Assembly (NCBI GenBank): GCA_030762935.1
Contig: CM060887.1
Coordinates: 12,950,501-13,014,500, forward strand
DNA length: 64,000 bases
From: Hymenopus coronatus
Taxonomy: Eukaryota; Arthropoda; Insecta; Mantodea; Hymenopodidae
Direction of reading: 5' to 3'
Positions within the stretch are counted from its first letter, which is position 1; every line of letters starts with the position of its first letter. The notes below the pieces were generated by a model. That model worked only from the letters and a program-made list of their open reading frames with translations, was not told the DNA's origin and made no database searches. Shown one piece after another: positions 14,201 through 29,200 of the stretch. The position numbers and the translations under genes were made by a program.

Positions 14201-17200
14201 AATATGGAAAACATCTTCTTAAGTCTAACAGTGACAAGCATTACGATTTATCACAAGGCCATGCATAAAATAATGTTTAACCTGTTTATCACTGGCAGTC
14301 AACATTATGTGAAACAGGTTTCCCAGCCCCACCACTCTAAAGCCTTCAATCCTGCTGTCAGGTAGTCAAAGCCAAGCTTTTTGACCAGCCCAGCATTGAG
14401 GGAAACTGTCTGCCTACTGAACATTGTAAACAACTTTTTAAAATCCTGGAAATCCTGACTGTTGTCAATTTATATCTTTATGATGTTCTTGTACATATGA
14501 AAGAAAATGTACAAAATTACAACACCAGAAAAGAAATACACACATACAAGAAATAAGAACAGAGTGGTTATACCATATTTAAAATTTCAGAAGTCCTCTA
14601 CGTATTATAAGGTAAATGGTACAAAAATATTTAATTCACTTCCTTTGGAAAGACACAGTATAAACACTCGGAGATTTAAGGATAAACTATATGTGGCTAA
14701 TAAAAACCCCATTCTATAACATACAAGAATTCCTAATATAAGTAAACATGACATGTAAAAAATGTGTAAATGTTACCATTTCTTCACTGTACATATATGT
14801 AAGTTATGATGTAGCCCATTGTAATTATTGTAATTGCCAAATGATGAATGAACTATTATTATTATTTGTAGGTTGCACCACAGGAAAATAACCTTTTAAG
14901 GTAGACAGATGCTGGTGAGAAAAATCACAAAAATATACACCTCTAAATGTGAGCCAACTTTAAGTGTAGATTATTAAAATATTAACAGTCAAATCTAACT
15001 ATATTTGCAAGTGCTATATAAGCTGATATGTCCATTAGCAATGTAGGTATTGGTCTCAAGGTTGGTGATAAGCAGTTATAATACAATAAGCACAATAGAA
15101 TTGTTACAATAAAATACAAATTGTTACAATTCAATAAAGAATGATCATAATTTTATTACGGTCTTAATTTCTCACGCTAACATTCAATCTTATTATATTC
15201 TGGTAGCTTAATGTGAAACAAACATGCTGTAGGAGTTTTCATTGTTGGTACTCCTGGTTCCTGCCTATGGGAGGCAAGCAAGTTCACATACGTTCAGTAT
15301 CACCTACCGCTACAATGGAGGTAACACCCGAGGAACAATATGCAGCTTGAAATTCTGCTTTCGTCTCGACAAATCTTCAGCTGAGGCCTATGGAGAGTCT
15401 GTTCTTCCCTGCAGCATATTGGTGACAATCAATTTCAAAGGAAATGGACCCGGTGCTCCAGTTACTGCTCTTACGGAAGAAAACATAACACTGTTGCTGC
15501 CATTGATTGACGAATTACCTTAAGATCACTTTCTGAAATACTTAACATTTCATTGGGTGCCACCCACACGTTGGTGACAGAAACATTACACGTGTTTGTG
15601 CACTGGATGCTGCACCACGATAATGTGCAGCTGCTTATTGCCAATGTTGTTGCTGAATATCTTGCAAAAATCAATGTGAAGAGCATCCCTCACCCTCCCT
15701 ATAGTTCGGATTTAGCTCTATGTGACTTTCTTCTATTCCCTTCGTGGGAGGCATTATCCACCTTCAGAAGCAAAGATGAAGGCTGCGGAGGCAATTTTGA
15801 AGGACCTCTCAAAAAATGGTTTCCAGAATGTCTTTGAAGACTGGCAGAAATGCTGGGACCAGTGCATCGCATTCATAGGAGACTATTTTGAGAAGAACCA
15901 TCAAAATTATGAGGATGTGTAAAGGTATGTTGTCAAAAAAAATATGATGTGTTCCATTCACATGACTTTCTCTACTTCTGTGTAACAAATTATTGTTAAT
16001 AAGCTTATTCTTCTATTTACTTCATGCTAATTGAGAAAAAATTAGGCAGAAATAGTCATATTTCTTGCTTCCTTATAAGTAGAAGCGAAATATGGGAGTA
16101 TAATAGGTTAAAGTGAAGTCAAAAGCTGGTTACTAGGTGACTGAAGTTCCTTTGTTTGTATGGACACAAATTGACAAATTCCTATATGAGAAAAGTACAA
16201 GTTTTTCAAAGCTGAAACAAAAAACAAGGAATATCTCTAAAATGACCAACTCCTCGAAAAAAATTTATATAACATAAATTGTGTGTTTTAATGTGCTCTA
16301 CATTTTTTGTGTGGTAAGTTTTTGTCCATTCCTTACAGTTTAGCAGTTATGCAAAATTTCACAAAATTCATCCAGAATAAAGTAGTGTTCAGAGCCTATT
16401 CCCAGAAAATTCAAGATATACATATTATTTGTCAGGTAAATGTCTTTTAATATATATTTTAATCAAAATCGTTAGAGCCATTTTTGAGGAAAAAAACAAA
16501 AATTTCGAAAAAAAGTTCCATGTAAAGGGTAGTTGGGGGTGGGGGGATTTTCTTGAAAATCTTTGTGTTGCATTCTTGGAAGATACCAAACTTAAATACC
16601 TAGTTTGGTATTTAATGATCTTTTCGTTTTTGAGCTATGCTGTCCACAGACCTTTTTCTAAAAATGCTTTTTTTGGATTCAGGGGGACCCAAAATATGAA
16701 TTTCTGGTGAAATCTCGGTATCGAATTTTTGGGTGTAATACAATACCTTCTCTATACACTATGTACATAGTAGGTGTAGAGAAAGTAAAAATATGATCAT
16801 TCTTTATTGAACAGCCCTCGTATTTTACTTTAAGACGTTAACACCAACCTGTGGCCGCAGATCAATATTCTACCACATGCTTCTTCACAGGCTTTGTGGA
16901 TTCTTCCTTGCAGACAACCTCTACAGCTTCCTCTACATCTGTGTCCACAGCCTAATAGAGCACCACAGGGCTTTTCACACCTTGAAAGTAACTTCTCAGA
17001 ATCAGGAGCAATATCTGTAAAGAGCCATTATTAAGTTTTAACACTAGGCTGCCAGAAGAAGCCCAATTTGAAACCTAGCAACAAACTACAATGTTTGAAT
17101 ATTACAGTCACTTTACTATATGTTATCATCAAAAACAAGTTCTACAAGTATTTCATCATCTGGTAAGAGGTGTCTATTGTTATAATTTTTCACCTTACAA

Positions 17201-20200
17201 ATTTCAATACAACTTCCTACAACAACTCTCAAGGGATCACCGTCACACTGATCAAGCTGGGATTCTTTTTGTGAAAGTAGATGGAAAATAAAAATACCCA
17301 TGTCTTGGCAAGTCTGACAAGAAAAAATTACTCACAAATTAGAACGATCCACTAACTCCATGGCACGATGGCTCACAAGCAACCTTGGCCTACCACCCGG
17401 CTGCTGCATCCCCCATCTCGGTCCACGACAGACATGTATAAGGTGCAATATTGGAGGGTGAGAATGGTCAGCACCTCAAAACCCCCCCCCCCCCCAGCCA
17501 GTTAATGCAGTCCTCATGACCTGGAGCAGGGTACTTCTCATGAGGTTGAGTGCACCCTAATCCAGTTCTCCCTGCAGAGGAAAAATCCCCACGCCAGTAC
17601 TGGGAATCAAACCCAGGTCTCCCGCTTGGCAAGCAGCAACGCTACCACTGCGCTAAGGAGATGACCAGAATGATCCACTAATGTATTTTAATTCCTTGCA
17701 TATATCAGTGTTTGAAAGCTATTAAATGAGAGATGATGCAAAAATGAGTATTTTTTTATACCTTCAGTATATTTTCTTTTGGAAGCACCCATTCACATGA
17801 CTTTCTCTATATTGCTGTAACAAATTATTGTTAAAAAGCATATTCTTCTATCTATTTTATGATAGAAACATTAACAGAAATTGCCTTAATTACTTGCTTC
17901 CTTGTAACTAGAAAGAAAATAAGGGAATACATTAGGCTAAAATGATAATCAAATCTTTTAAAAGCTGGTTGCCAAATGGTTGAAATCTGTTTTTATGCAG
18001 GGCAAAGGAGTTTACAACTTTCCATGTGAGAAATGTTTTTGAATCTGAAAATAACAAGAAATATCTCTGATATGGTAAATTCCACGAAAAAAATGTATAT
18101 GACACGAATTGTATATTTTAACATGATCTACATTTTTTTATACAAAATTCATTCACAATAAAGAGGTCATTAGAGGATATTCCCAGAAAATTCAAAATAT
18201 TATAAATTTTATTTGCAATATAAATATCTTAAATATACTGTATTTTAATAAAAATCATTAGTCACTTTTGATAAAATCAAAATTATCGACAATTTTTCCA
18301 TGTAAAGGGTAATTTGAGGTGGGGGGATTTTTCTCAAACTTGTGTTGCATCCCTGGAAGATTCTAAACTTGAATACCAAATAAGAACTGAAGCTTTCCTG
18401 ACGACGTATTAATGCAAAATCTTCTCGGGCTTCTAGCCAGGTAAAAACTTGGCTTGACACCAACGTTTCGAAGAAGTGCACTGAAGTTCACCCTGAAGAC
18501 GAGGAAGATGCACTTCTTCGAAACGTTGGTGTCAAGCCAAGTTTTTACCTGGCTAGAAGCCCGAGAAGATTTTGAATTGAATACCAAGTTTGGCATTTTA
18601 CCGACTTTTCGTTTTTGAGTTATCGTGTTCACAGATTACAGACTTTTTCTAAAAATGTTTCTTTTGATACAGGGGACCCTAAAATGTGCATTTCTGGTGA
18701 AATCTCGGTATCAAATTTATGGATGGAATGCAATATCTACTCTATACACTATGTACATAGTATGTGTAGAGAAGATAAAAATATCTATAAGCACATTCTC
18801 TTCATTAAATGAACTGTTGCATGTAAGTTATCTTTAGTGCAGATAACTTTTAACCTCAGTGTGGGCAAAGTTAAGTACAGAATACAGACCGTGTGGGAGA
18901 TAAAGCATTTTCACAATAAAAAGTTTCTGCTCTGCTATATTAAGGAGACAGTGGCCCCTTGTGAATGTGTGATAAAAGGTATTTGTTGTTTTAAACTCAA
19001 GCATTGTCTTCATAATTGACAACTGTTGATATAACTTTGTCTTTAATGCCAAATATGAAAAAAAGATGCCAGGCTTCAAGTGACATCAAAACTGATTATT
19101 GGGAAACAATTCATTTTGGTGAACATAGGGTAGTGCCTGAAAATCTGGTGGTGCATGTTGTCGCCTGCCAATTGTCATCTATTGTTGCGAAGCTGTGTAT
19201 GTATTTATTTATATGTACTTGAATAATGACATACATAACTTGCAATCTGTAGATCCTATTATGAGCTTAGAGTCAAAGCCCAAACTCTAGGATGTAGATC
19301 ACGTCAACAATTACATTTATTCACACTTATTAATACATTTACAAATAACAACTCTGACAATGAATTTCCAGAGGTGTCAGTATTGCATAATTTTCAATTA
19401 CATGTCTGTTTCCACAAGCCTACTTGTACACTTGCATTCTTAGAATATTCATGTTTATTATATTTACAATGTTACATTATTAAGTGTCTTTTCATTGAAT
19501 AAAATCCTCCTCTGTATAGGTGTGAGTAATAAGGTATCTTTTTAATTCTGATCTTAACTTGTTTTTGTTCAGTTTTAATTCTTTTATTGAAGAGCGAGGT
19601 GAATTATTCCTTTGTAGTAAACCCCTTTTTGGAATAACTACAAACTATTTGTTGTTCTATGCAAGTCCTGCCTATGTCTGGTCTCTTTGTTATGAATATC
19701 TGTATATTTTGTAAACTTTTCTGGGTTATTTATTACAAATGACAATATTGCTAGAATATATTCACAGGAAAATTGTAAAATTCCAAACATTTTGAAAAGT
19801 GGTCTGCAGCTAGTTGATCATCTTTCCCCTGCCATTAATCTGATTACCTTTTATTTGTATAATGAATACTTTTTTAGCATTTACTGAATTTCCCCAAAAT
19901 ATTATTCCATAGGTCATCAATGAATGAAAATATGCATAATAAGCTGTTTTTAGTATGATCTTACTTAAAAGCTGAACTAAAGATCGGATTGCAAAGCATG
20001 CAGAGCTCAGTTTGGGTAAGATATAACCAATATGGTGTTTCCAATTCATGTTACAATTAATTGTAAGACCAAGGTATTTTGTATTACAGGCTTCTGCATT
20101 TTCATATTCTATCCTTAGGTCTGTCAAGTTAATAGAAGAATATGTTTTTTTACACTAATTTGTTACAGCGATGTAGAGAAAGTCATGTGAATGGAAAACA

Positions 20201-23200
20201 TCAGATTTTTTACTCTGATATACAGTTGTAGTAAAGCAATGGTGCAAACATTGAGGTGAAAGACAAACAGAAACTCATACAAAACAATACATTGCATTAA
20301 ATTACATTACGAAAGAAAATTATTCATTTTTGTAGTCATTGTTTTGTTACTACACCTTTTTTCCATACCCAGTAGTTGTTCTGTAATTAATAAAATTGCT
20401 AAGATATTAATGTGTTTTTATAAGGTTATGTTAGTTTAATTAAAGGCCAAGTGTTTATTATTATTTACTTCTAGTGCAAATTCTTCTTTTTTGTAGTTTT
20501 ATATAAACAATAGGCCTTTATCATTTGTGTACATTTTTTTCTTATTTCTTATGTGAAGTCAAGAGATGTGTGAACTATGCAACAAAGATACTACTGTCGT
20601 CCAAGTGTGAAGAGCAGAGAGGTGTGGTTAGATATTTTGCGGGCCAAAGGGCATAAACCGAATGAAATTCAGAGGATGATTGTATGGACCATAGCAATGT
20701 TTCTAGGTGGTGTACATTCTTCCAAGACGACCTTAGTGATTCGCCATGCTCCAGGATGCTGGTAAAAGCTGCAACCCCTCAGAATGTCAAAGGCATTGAG
20801 CCAGCAATTTTGAATGACTGGCGTGTGCAACTGCGATTTATCGCAACAGTTCAGCATTTCCTATGGTGCAGTGTATGACATTGTTCATGACACGTTGAAA
20901 TTTAGTGAAGTTAGTGCTTGCTGTGTGCCTAAGAACCTGACAGACAACCACAAGGGCCAGCGAATAATGACAAGCTTGCATTAAGAGTACGCTGCAGAAG
21001 GGCATGACTTTCTAAAAGGAATCATCATTGGTGATGGGTTGTGGACATACTACTACACACCCGAAACATGCTGGTTTCCCAGTAAAGAAAAAATTATAAG
21101 TGACCAATATACTAGGTAAGAGCTTGCGACAGTGTTCTGGGATATGTATGGTGTTTTATTGGTGGACTTTGTTGAACACGGGACCACTGTGAATGCTACA
21201 GCCTACATTTGTGACAAATGCCACAACATTAATGCTGACAATGTTTATAACTTCATGACAATTTTCGCCCCCATTGTTGCTGCTGCTGCTGTCCGTCAGA
21301 AAATCACCAAATATGGTTGGGAGGTGCTCCAGCATCCACCATAAGATGGGCTAAAATGCACCATCAGACTTTCATCTGTTTGGCCCCATGAAGAAATTCT
21401 TGCCAATGCTTCGTGACATGCGGAAGTGAAATCAGCAGTCCGCAGTTGGCTATACTCCAGGGAAACAGACTTCTACAAACAGGGCATATTGAAACTGGTA
21501 TCACGATGGGACAAATGTGTTGAGAAAGTTGACGACTATCAAAAAGTAGGTAAAAGGTTAAGTTTATTTGTGACTTTTTTGTTTGTTTTTCAACTATTTA
21601 ACGTTTTTTTTGTAAAAGAATTAGTGTGTTGTTACTTTTCCATTTACCCTTGTATAAAGAAAGGTAACCATGTTTTTCACTTACCTGTATGTTGCATATA
21701 GCAAGGTATGTTAACTGCATGACCACAAGCTGGCATTATTTTGCATGGCACTAATTCCTGGCAATTTTCAGTACAGGGCTCTGAACATAAAGCTGTACAC
21801 TTATGTCCACACTTGAGCATTTTCTTGCATTTTCTTTGACAGTCTCTTGGATCTGGTTCTCTAGAGCACTTTAATTGAACAGTATGACCACAAATAGGCA
21901 TAATCTTTGATACCTGTAAAACAGAATTTATAACTATTTAAATGCTATGAATGCTGATCCACAAAAACCAAGCACAGAAATCAGAAAGTTAAAGTATATG
22001 TATCATAATGTGAGATTAGACATGTACTGAGGTCACATATTGGTGTATGAGCTCCAAAACACTTAAAACTGGAGGTGGCTAGTTATTGTTCCCTTTTATT
22101 CAACATATAACCTCTTTGGCTAAGTGTATTTTATATTGCCTATGGAATACTATCTTGTGTTCAACCTCAATTTCATTTGTTTATTCCTTTTTATCGCTAG
22201 AAGCCTTAAAAATGTACTCACTATTGAAGCACTCTTTATAAACTAAGAAGTTTCTGCCCTAATAAAGTTCAAATTGCATTACATTTGCAGTTATTAAGTT
22301 AATTTTGACCTTGTCAACATAAATAGCACTTTCGATCAACTATCACAGTCTGACCGAGATAACATACAACAAACCAGACTATGGTTTAGAAGCAATGGCT
22401 TTTTATAGCAAACTGCAAAATATTCTTTTTACAATAAAAAATGTGGTGTGTTCCGTTCGCATGACTTTCTCTATTTCACTGTAACACATTATTATTACAA
22501 AGCCTATTCTTCTATATACTATATGATAATAGAAATTATAATTAGCAGAAATTGTTTTAATTACTTGCTTCCTTATAAGTAGAAGGAAAATATGCTAAAG
22601 TGATAATCAAATCTTTTAAAAGTTGGTTGCCATGTGGTTGAAATCCGTTTCTATGTATGACCTGGAAGTAAGTGTCAGAAAAGTTTTTTAAGTATTTGAA
22701 ATCTGAAACAAATAACTTGAAATATCTCAGAAATGGTCAATTCCATGGAAAAAATATATAACATAAATTGTGTTTTAATGAGATCTACATTATTAATGTA
22801 GTAAGCTTTTGTCTATCTCTTATGGTTTACTTGTTATGCAAAATTTATCCAGAATAAATAGGTCTTTAAGAGATTATTCCCAGAAAATTCAAGATATACA
22901 TTTTATTTGTCATGAAAATATCTTTAATATATGATATTTTAATCAAAATCATTAGAGCCACTTTTGAGAAAATAAACATTTTCGAAATTTTTTCTATGGA
23001 AAGGGTAGTTTGGGGTGGGGGATTTTTCTCAAAAGCTTCATGTCGCATCCCTGAAAGATACTAAACTTAAATACTTTTTCTAAAAATGCCCTTTTGTGGA
23101 TACCAAGAATCCTAAAATGTATATTTTTGGTAAATCTTGGTATAAAATTTTTGGGTGAAATGCAATACCTTCTTTATACACTATGTACATACTACATGTA

Positions 23201-26200
23201 GAGAAAATAAAAACAGTAATAATTCAGGTAATGATACAAGTAAGGCCATAAAAGTTCTTGGAACAATAATTGATAATCACCTTTCTTGGAACTCGCACAG
23301 TGATTATGTGTGCAGTAAGTTGTTACAAAGTGTTCTTATTAACAAACTTACCTCATTTTAAAACCCTGGAAATCCTGACTGTTGTCAATTTATATCTTTA
23401 TGATGTTCTTGTACATATGAAAGAAAATGTACAATACTATAACATCATAAGCGAAATTCACGCATATAATTCAAGAAATAAGAACAGAGTGGATATATCA
23501 TTTTTAAGACTTCAGAAGTCCTCTAGGTATTACAAGTTGAATGACATCAAAATATTTAATTCGCTTCCTTTGGAAATATGCGATATAAACATTCAAATTT
23601 TGGGATAAAATATATAAGTGGCTAATAAAAACCACATTCTATAACATACAAGAATTCCTAGATATAAGTAAACACGACATGTGAAAAATGTGTAAATATT
23701 ACCATTTCTTCATTGTACATATACGTATATAAAGTTATGACAAAGCCTATTGTAATTACCATATGGTGAATAAACTTTTATTATTATTATTTACACTCCT
23801 TGTGTTAATATTAATTTTCTTTTTCAGCTTAACTGAACCTGATAGGTCAAAATGGACAGTGAATGAAATGATAAAATGGTGTTCAAATAAGCCCTGAGGT
23901 CTAAAGAGCTTCGCCTTCTCAGGATCGGGGTAAATCACCTTTTGAATGTAACACACATTTGCGGAAGAGGCAGGCACATTTTCTGACTGAATTACAAACA
24001 CATGGTATAGTTTTCAAAGTAATTCTTTTAATGCATATAATCTGACAGATTCAAGAATGTTAATGTAACAAATTGTAAATTAAATAACTCAGAGCTTTGA
24101 GACAAGTGAAGTAGTTCAAGTATAATAGTTGAAAATGAGTCGGAATAGTGACTCGCCTCACTTAAAATGAAGGGCGTTTGCCCCCTTCTTCAGTTGAGGT
24201 CCGACTAATGGCTGGAATTTGTGCTCAGTGGTCTGTTGTGGTGAAGACATCTGGGTTCTCAGCAGAAGTTCCTAATTATGTGGTGGTATTTCAAAATTCA
24301 TCAGTTGGTCTTTGTGTTGTGTAATGAGAATATTCTCCCAACCTGCGAGTGCTGCCAGGTTGTTTACAGGTTTCAGCAACTTTGTCATTTTCTATTTCGT
24401 GATGTCATGTCCAAAAATGGTGTGTTACTGCCGATATATCTGTCGGCTTCTTTTGATGTGTCTGAAATGTTCTTTTAACCTTGTTTCCAATCTTCTTTTT
24501 ATTTGACCAATGTAACATAATTTGCAGTCCTTGCAGAATGCTTGATCTCTGGTTTGTAGGTATGGGGTCTTTAATGTCTGTTTTCAGTGCACTTTTTATG
24601 TTAAATTGGTCACTTGAAGCTAAACTTGTATTGTATTTCTTTAAACATTTTTGAATTTCTTATCTGCTGTTATCACCTGCTGTTTTGAAAATTTCACTTC
24701 AAGTGAGGTGAGTGTCACTATTCTGACTCATTTTCAACTATTATACTGTAACAAATTGTGTCTATAAAACAAACAGTTAGACACTGATTAAGGGAATCGT
24801 GATGTTGACATTAACATTGCACATTATGCCCAATACGAAGGAGCCTTACAATATCTATAATAGTTGATTTGCTCTGTAGTAAGATTATAGAGGAAGTTGA
24901 CTGAACACTCAAAAGTTTTCATACACCATAAAATAGGGGCTGAAACATGTTTTGGTAAGCTTCTGCCTACATTATCAACTGGCTCAAGTATCTGGTAATT
25001 GTAATGGGTTTGTTAGTGGTGTATCAGCTGGCGGCATAGATTGAAATCATTTAGAATAAAAGTTTGTCCTTTGGAATCTCATGGTTCATGACTCATCCTT
25101 CATTCTTCATAATGAGGATCCTCTCCCAAAACTTGCACTCCTTAAATTTTTTGTATTTTGAAGAGTTTGATATCTTCATTGAAAAGGTACCAAACTACTA
25201 TGCATATTACTAAGTTTAGTAAGTAGTGGAAATATTTTACAACACCCAAAAATATGATATCAAGATTTCTCTGGAAGTAAGATTGGTTCACAAAAACCCG
25301 AGAACTGGAACCAAAGTGAAAATGAGATAGGAAGTGATGCAGCTTACACGATATTGGTTTACAACAACCTGGTGACAGGGATCTAAATCTTTTTGTATTT
25401 TAATAACCATACTGATTTTAACTTGGAAAGTCAATGTTTGCATTGTATTTCATTTGTTTTTAACTGACCAAATCTTTTCAACTGCCTTCAATTCAACCAA
25501 TGTAATTCAGGTTAGCTGAAAATTAAAATTCAAAAGAATTGTGACTAGTCTGAGCTCAACCGCTGTTTCATTTCATGATTACCCAGAATATTCTCTACAA
25601 CAAACAGTCTATATGCAGATCTTGGATCTAAACATGTCATGCCTGGGAACAAGAATGTCCAAGTTATTACTTAGCCAAGCCTTGGTTCAGGAAACGTTCT
25701 CTTCAATCGTGAATATTCTTAAAATTCATGCATTTCAACTGTTGTTGTTCTAGTTACTGTTCCTGGGGTTTCAATTAGCTTATACACATTTCAAGACTCC
25801 CTGAATCCATAACAAAAAATATATTCTTAGAAGCGCGCGCGGGTGTGTGTGTGCGTGCGTGCGTGTGTGTGTAACAACTTTGTTAATAACTCAAACATTT
25901 TAGTTCTCTGAATATCAAAATTGGTATTTAAGTTCACTATCTTCCAAAGATTCAACATGAAAGATTTTCAAGAAAATCCCCCCAACACCAACTAAAAAAC
26001 TGTTGCTCAATTTTGTTCAAAATACCACACTGTAACACAAACTCTCTTTAGTATTCAGACAACAATCTAGTTCTTCCTTTGATTAAAAATAAAAATCTAT
26101 TTTCAAGTAATCTTTATTCGATGCCTTTATAACATTTCTGCCATACACTTTTTCTCTTGATGCGGCTGATTTTTTTTTTTTGTTAATAAGAATAATTTTT

Positions 26201-29200
26201 ACTTGTACAAGTTTCAAACATCGTCAAAATTAAAGATGCATTTCAAAATATTTGCAATTCATCCAGTCTATATAAGCATTTACTTATTAAGAATGTTCCT
26301 AGTTGTCTTTGGAACATATTACGTCTGAAGAGTTTTTAATTCATTTCATAGTTTACTGTAAAGAATTTGGCCCATTGTAAGGGGATCCTTTCTGTGGCCT
26401 TTTCATTTACATTTCCTCTATAGCAGTTATTTTGCATTCTGGTGTTATAGGTATAGCTATCCTTTATCTGTTTGTGTATTCCTTATCTACTACAAACAAT
26501 ATCACTTTATATACATATATGGATACAACTGTCAATATTTCTACCTTTGCAAAGATATTTCTACACGATTCTCTATTATTTAAATCATATATACATCTTA
26601 TGCATTTTTACTTTCTCTACATATACTATGTACATAGTGTAAAGAGGAGAAGGTATTGTATTGCACTCAAAATTTTGATACCAAGATTTCACTGGTGTCT
26701 GTCTGTCTGTAGGCAGCACAGCTCAAACGAAAAGACTGTTAAATACCAAACTTGGTATTTAAGTTTATATCTTCCAAGGATGCGACACAAAGATTTTCAA
26801 GAAAATCCCGCCACCCCCACCCCAAACTGCCCTTTACATGGAACATTTTTCAAAAATTTTGATTTTCTCAAAAATGGTTCTAATAATTTTGATTAAAATA
26901 CCTTATGTTTTAAATAGTTTTAAGACAAACAAAATGTATATCTTGAATTTTCTGGGAATAGTCTCTAAAGACGTCCTCATTCTGGATGACTTTTGCATAA
27001 CTGGCAAACCATAAGAGAGATACAAAAACTTACTACACAAGAAATGTAGATGTCATTAAAACACACAATTTATGTCATATACATTTTTTTTCTAGTGTTA
27101 ACCGTTTTTAAGATATTCCAGATTATTGGTTTCAATTTTAGCCACTTCAACTTTTCTCAAACAGGAACACACCTTTCTTCTCATTAATTGTTTGTTCCTG
27201 GCAGGCAAAGAGATTGGAATTTCAATTGTTTCACATAGTGAACGGCTTTTAAAGCATGAGACTATCACTTTAGCCTCTGCATTTTCTTATTTCCTTTCTA
27301 CTTACAAAGAAACTAGTAATAAGATTATTTCTGCTCGCTGATCTTGATTAGCATGATGTAGATAACAGATTAATGTTTTGATTAAAAGGTGTGCTTATCG
27401 AACAGCTAAAGGACATCATGTGAATGAACACATTAAAATTTTTCGCCTTTTACTTACAAGGAAGCAAATAATGAGGGCAATTTCTGCTAACGTTTATCTC
27501 GATTATCATGAAGTAGATCGAAGAGTAAGCTTTTTAACAATAATTTGTTACGGAGATGTTCAAAAACTCATGTGAATGGAAGACATCAGATTTTTAGGTT
27601 ATCAAAATTGGCTTTGATTAATAGTAACATCACAGATTCATTTGTTAGTGCACCATTGTCCTTCATTTAGAGGTAATCACTTATGCTCCAAAAAATATTC
27701 ATTTACTGTACGTACCTTCACATAGCAGTTTCCACAATCCATATAACATGAATTAGGACAAGGATGACCACATGGAAGTATCTTTTCACATCTTCTTTTA
27801 CAAAGAAAGCTGTTGACATCATCTGAACAATGCATGCGTGCTTCATGTTTACAGTTAGGAAGATCTTTTAACACCTCAACCAAACACTTTCCACATTCTT
27901 CATAACACAACCTTTTGCAACCATGATTTTTTTTGCAGCCATCATTTTTCTTTGTGCATGGCTTACGACACTTGTACTGAAATTAAGAACAGCATATACC
28001 AATGTTGTACAATCTGCTGCAAATGCAAACAAATAAGTTACACCATGTTCATTAAGAGGAAAATTTGCTAAGGCATGAAGATTTGAATCTTTACAATTTA
28101 AGATGGCACAAGATAAAAAATTAGCGAGAGAGGGGGGGGGGGGGATTACCAGGCCATGTATCCAAGATTACAAGAGTGACACATACGGTAAGCAAAGACA
28201 TGTATTATTAGGGATAATTTCAATAATGCAAACCTGAGTACTTTCGTACACTAAAGAAATTTAGTTTATTGAAGGCTGAAATTACTGTTTATGTTGCATT
28301 TCATTAGAATTTCAAATAGACATGCCATTTTTAAGCAGGAGGTTTTGTCTGTGTTCATAGATGGCATAAACATTGAATGCAGTGTCTATGTTCAAAAATC
28401 AATACTTCAAAGCTTTACATGTGATATGAACACAAAACCAGAGTCTTTTTAGTGGTGGGTAATCATTAGAGATGCACATAATTGGAAACCACTTTTTAAT
28501 TTTGATGCATTCTGTTTGAATTAATTTGAATATTTCATTCATGACATGTGATCATAGGAAGTGGCCAATCCAGTGCATTGGCATGTAAAATTACAACCAA
28601 TCATTATCTCTGCAATTTAATCATCCTTTTTATTACACCCACATGTAATTGTTTTTTCTAAGTTTATCATACCCACATACATTTGTTTTCTCTTGAACTA
28701 ATGATTGTCTCATAATAATAATATCAATGATATTGCCGTACAGAATGACTGAAATTCCAAAACGTTTTGGGGAAAGGTCTATCACTGAAATACACATATT
28801 AATTGAAAACTCAAAGCTGCAGTTAACATAAAAAGTACCCCCAAGTGGCAATATTTGAACCTGGGACCCTCACCACTGAAGGCCAATAGATACTTGTGCC
28901 ATGAAAGCAAGCCACTTCATGCACAGTGATGCAAAGCAGTTATTTAGGCTGAAATTGATATGACACAATGCAGTAGATGATGTTTACACTGGAGTGCATA
29001 ACTTCTCAATCTGCAGGCTGAAAAGACTCGCCTTTCACCACATTTCAAAAGACGGCATTGCTAAAGAAAGTTGGTATTACCAGCTTATAATGTCATTTGT
29101 TACAAGTTGCCATTTAGAATCAATTCATAGGTTAGCTTGGATTTGACAGTTATTTTAGTTTGTTGTTCAACATGTTTATATTAAAATGGAAAAATGATTA

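Noticed and set aside
17595..17667. tRNA gene suggested by good A and B boxes
   Set aside because: There is no acceptor stem pairing or tRNA 3' half. It continues into a 300-bp body, so it is a SINE head.
26605..27595. Helitron, because of a hairpin at one end of the repeat family
   Set aside because: No TC 5' end or CTRR 3' end is present, and the palindrome is AT-rich and terminal rather than a short GC hairpin set back from the end.
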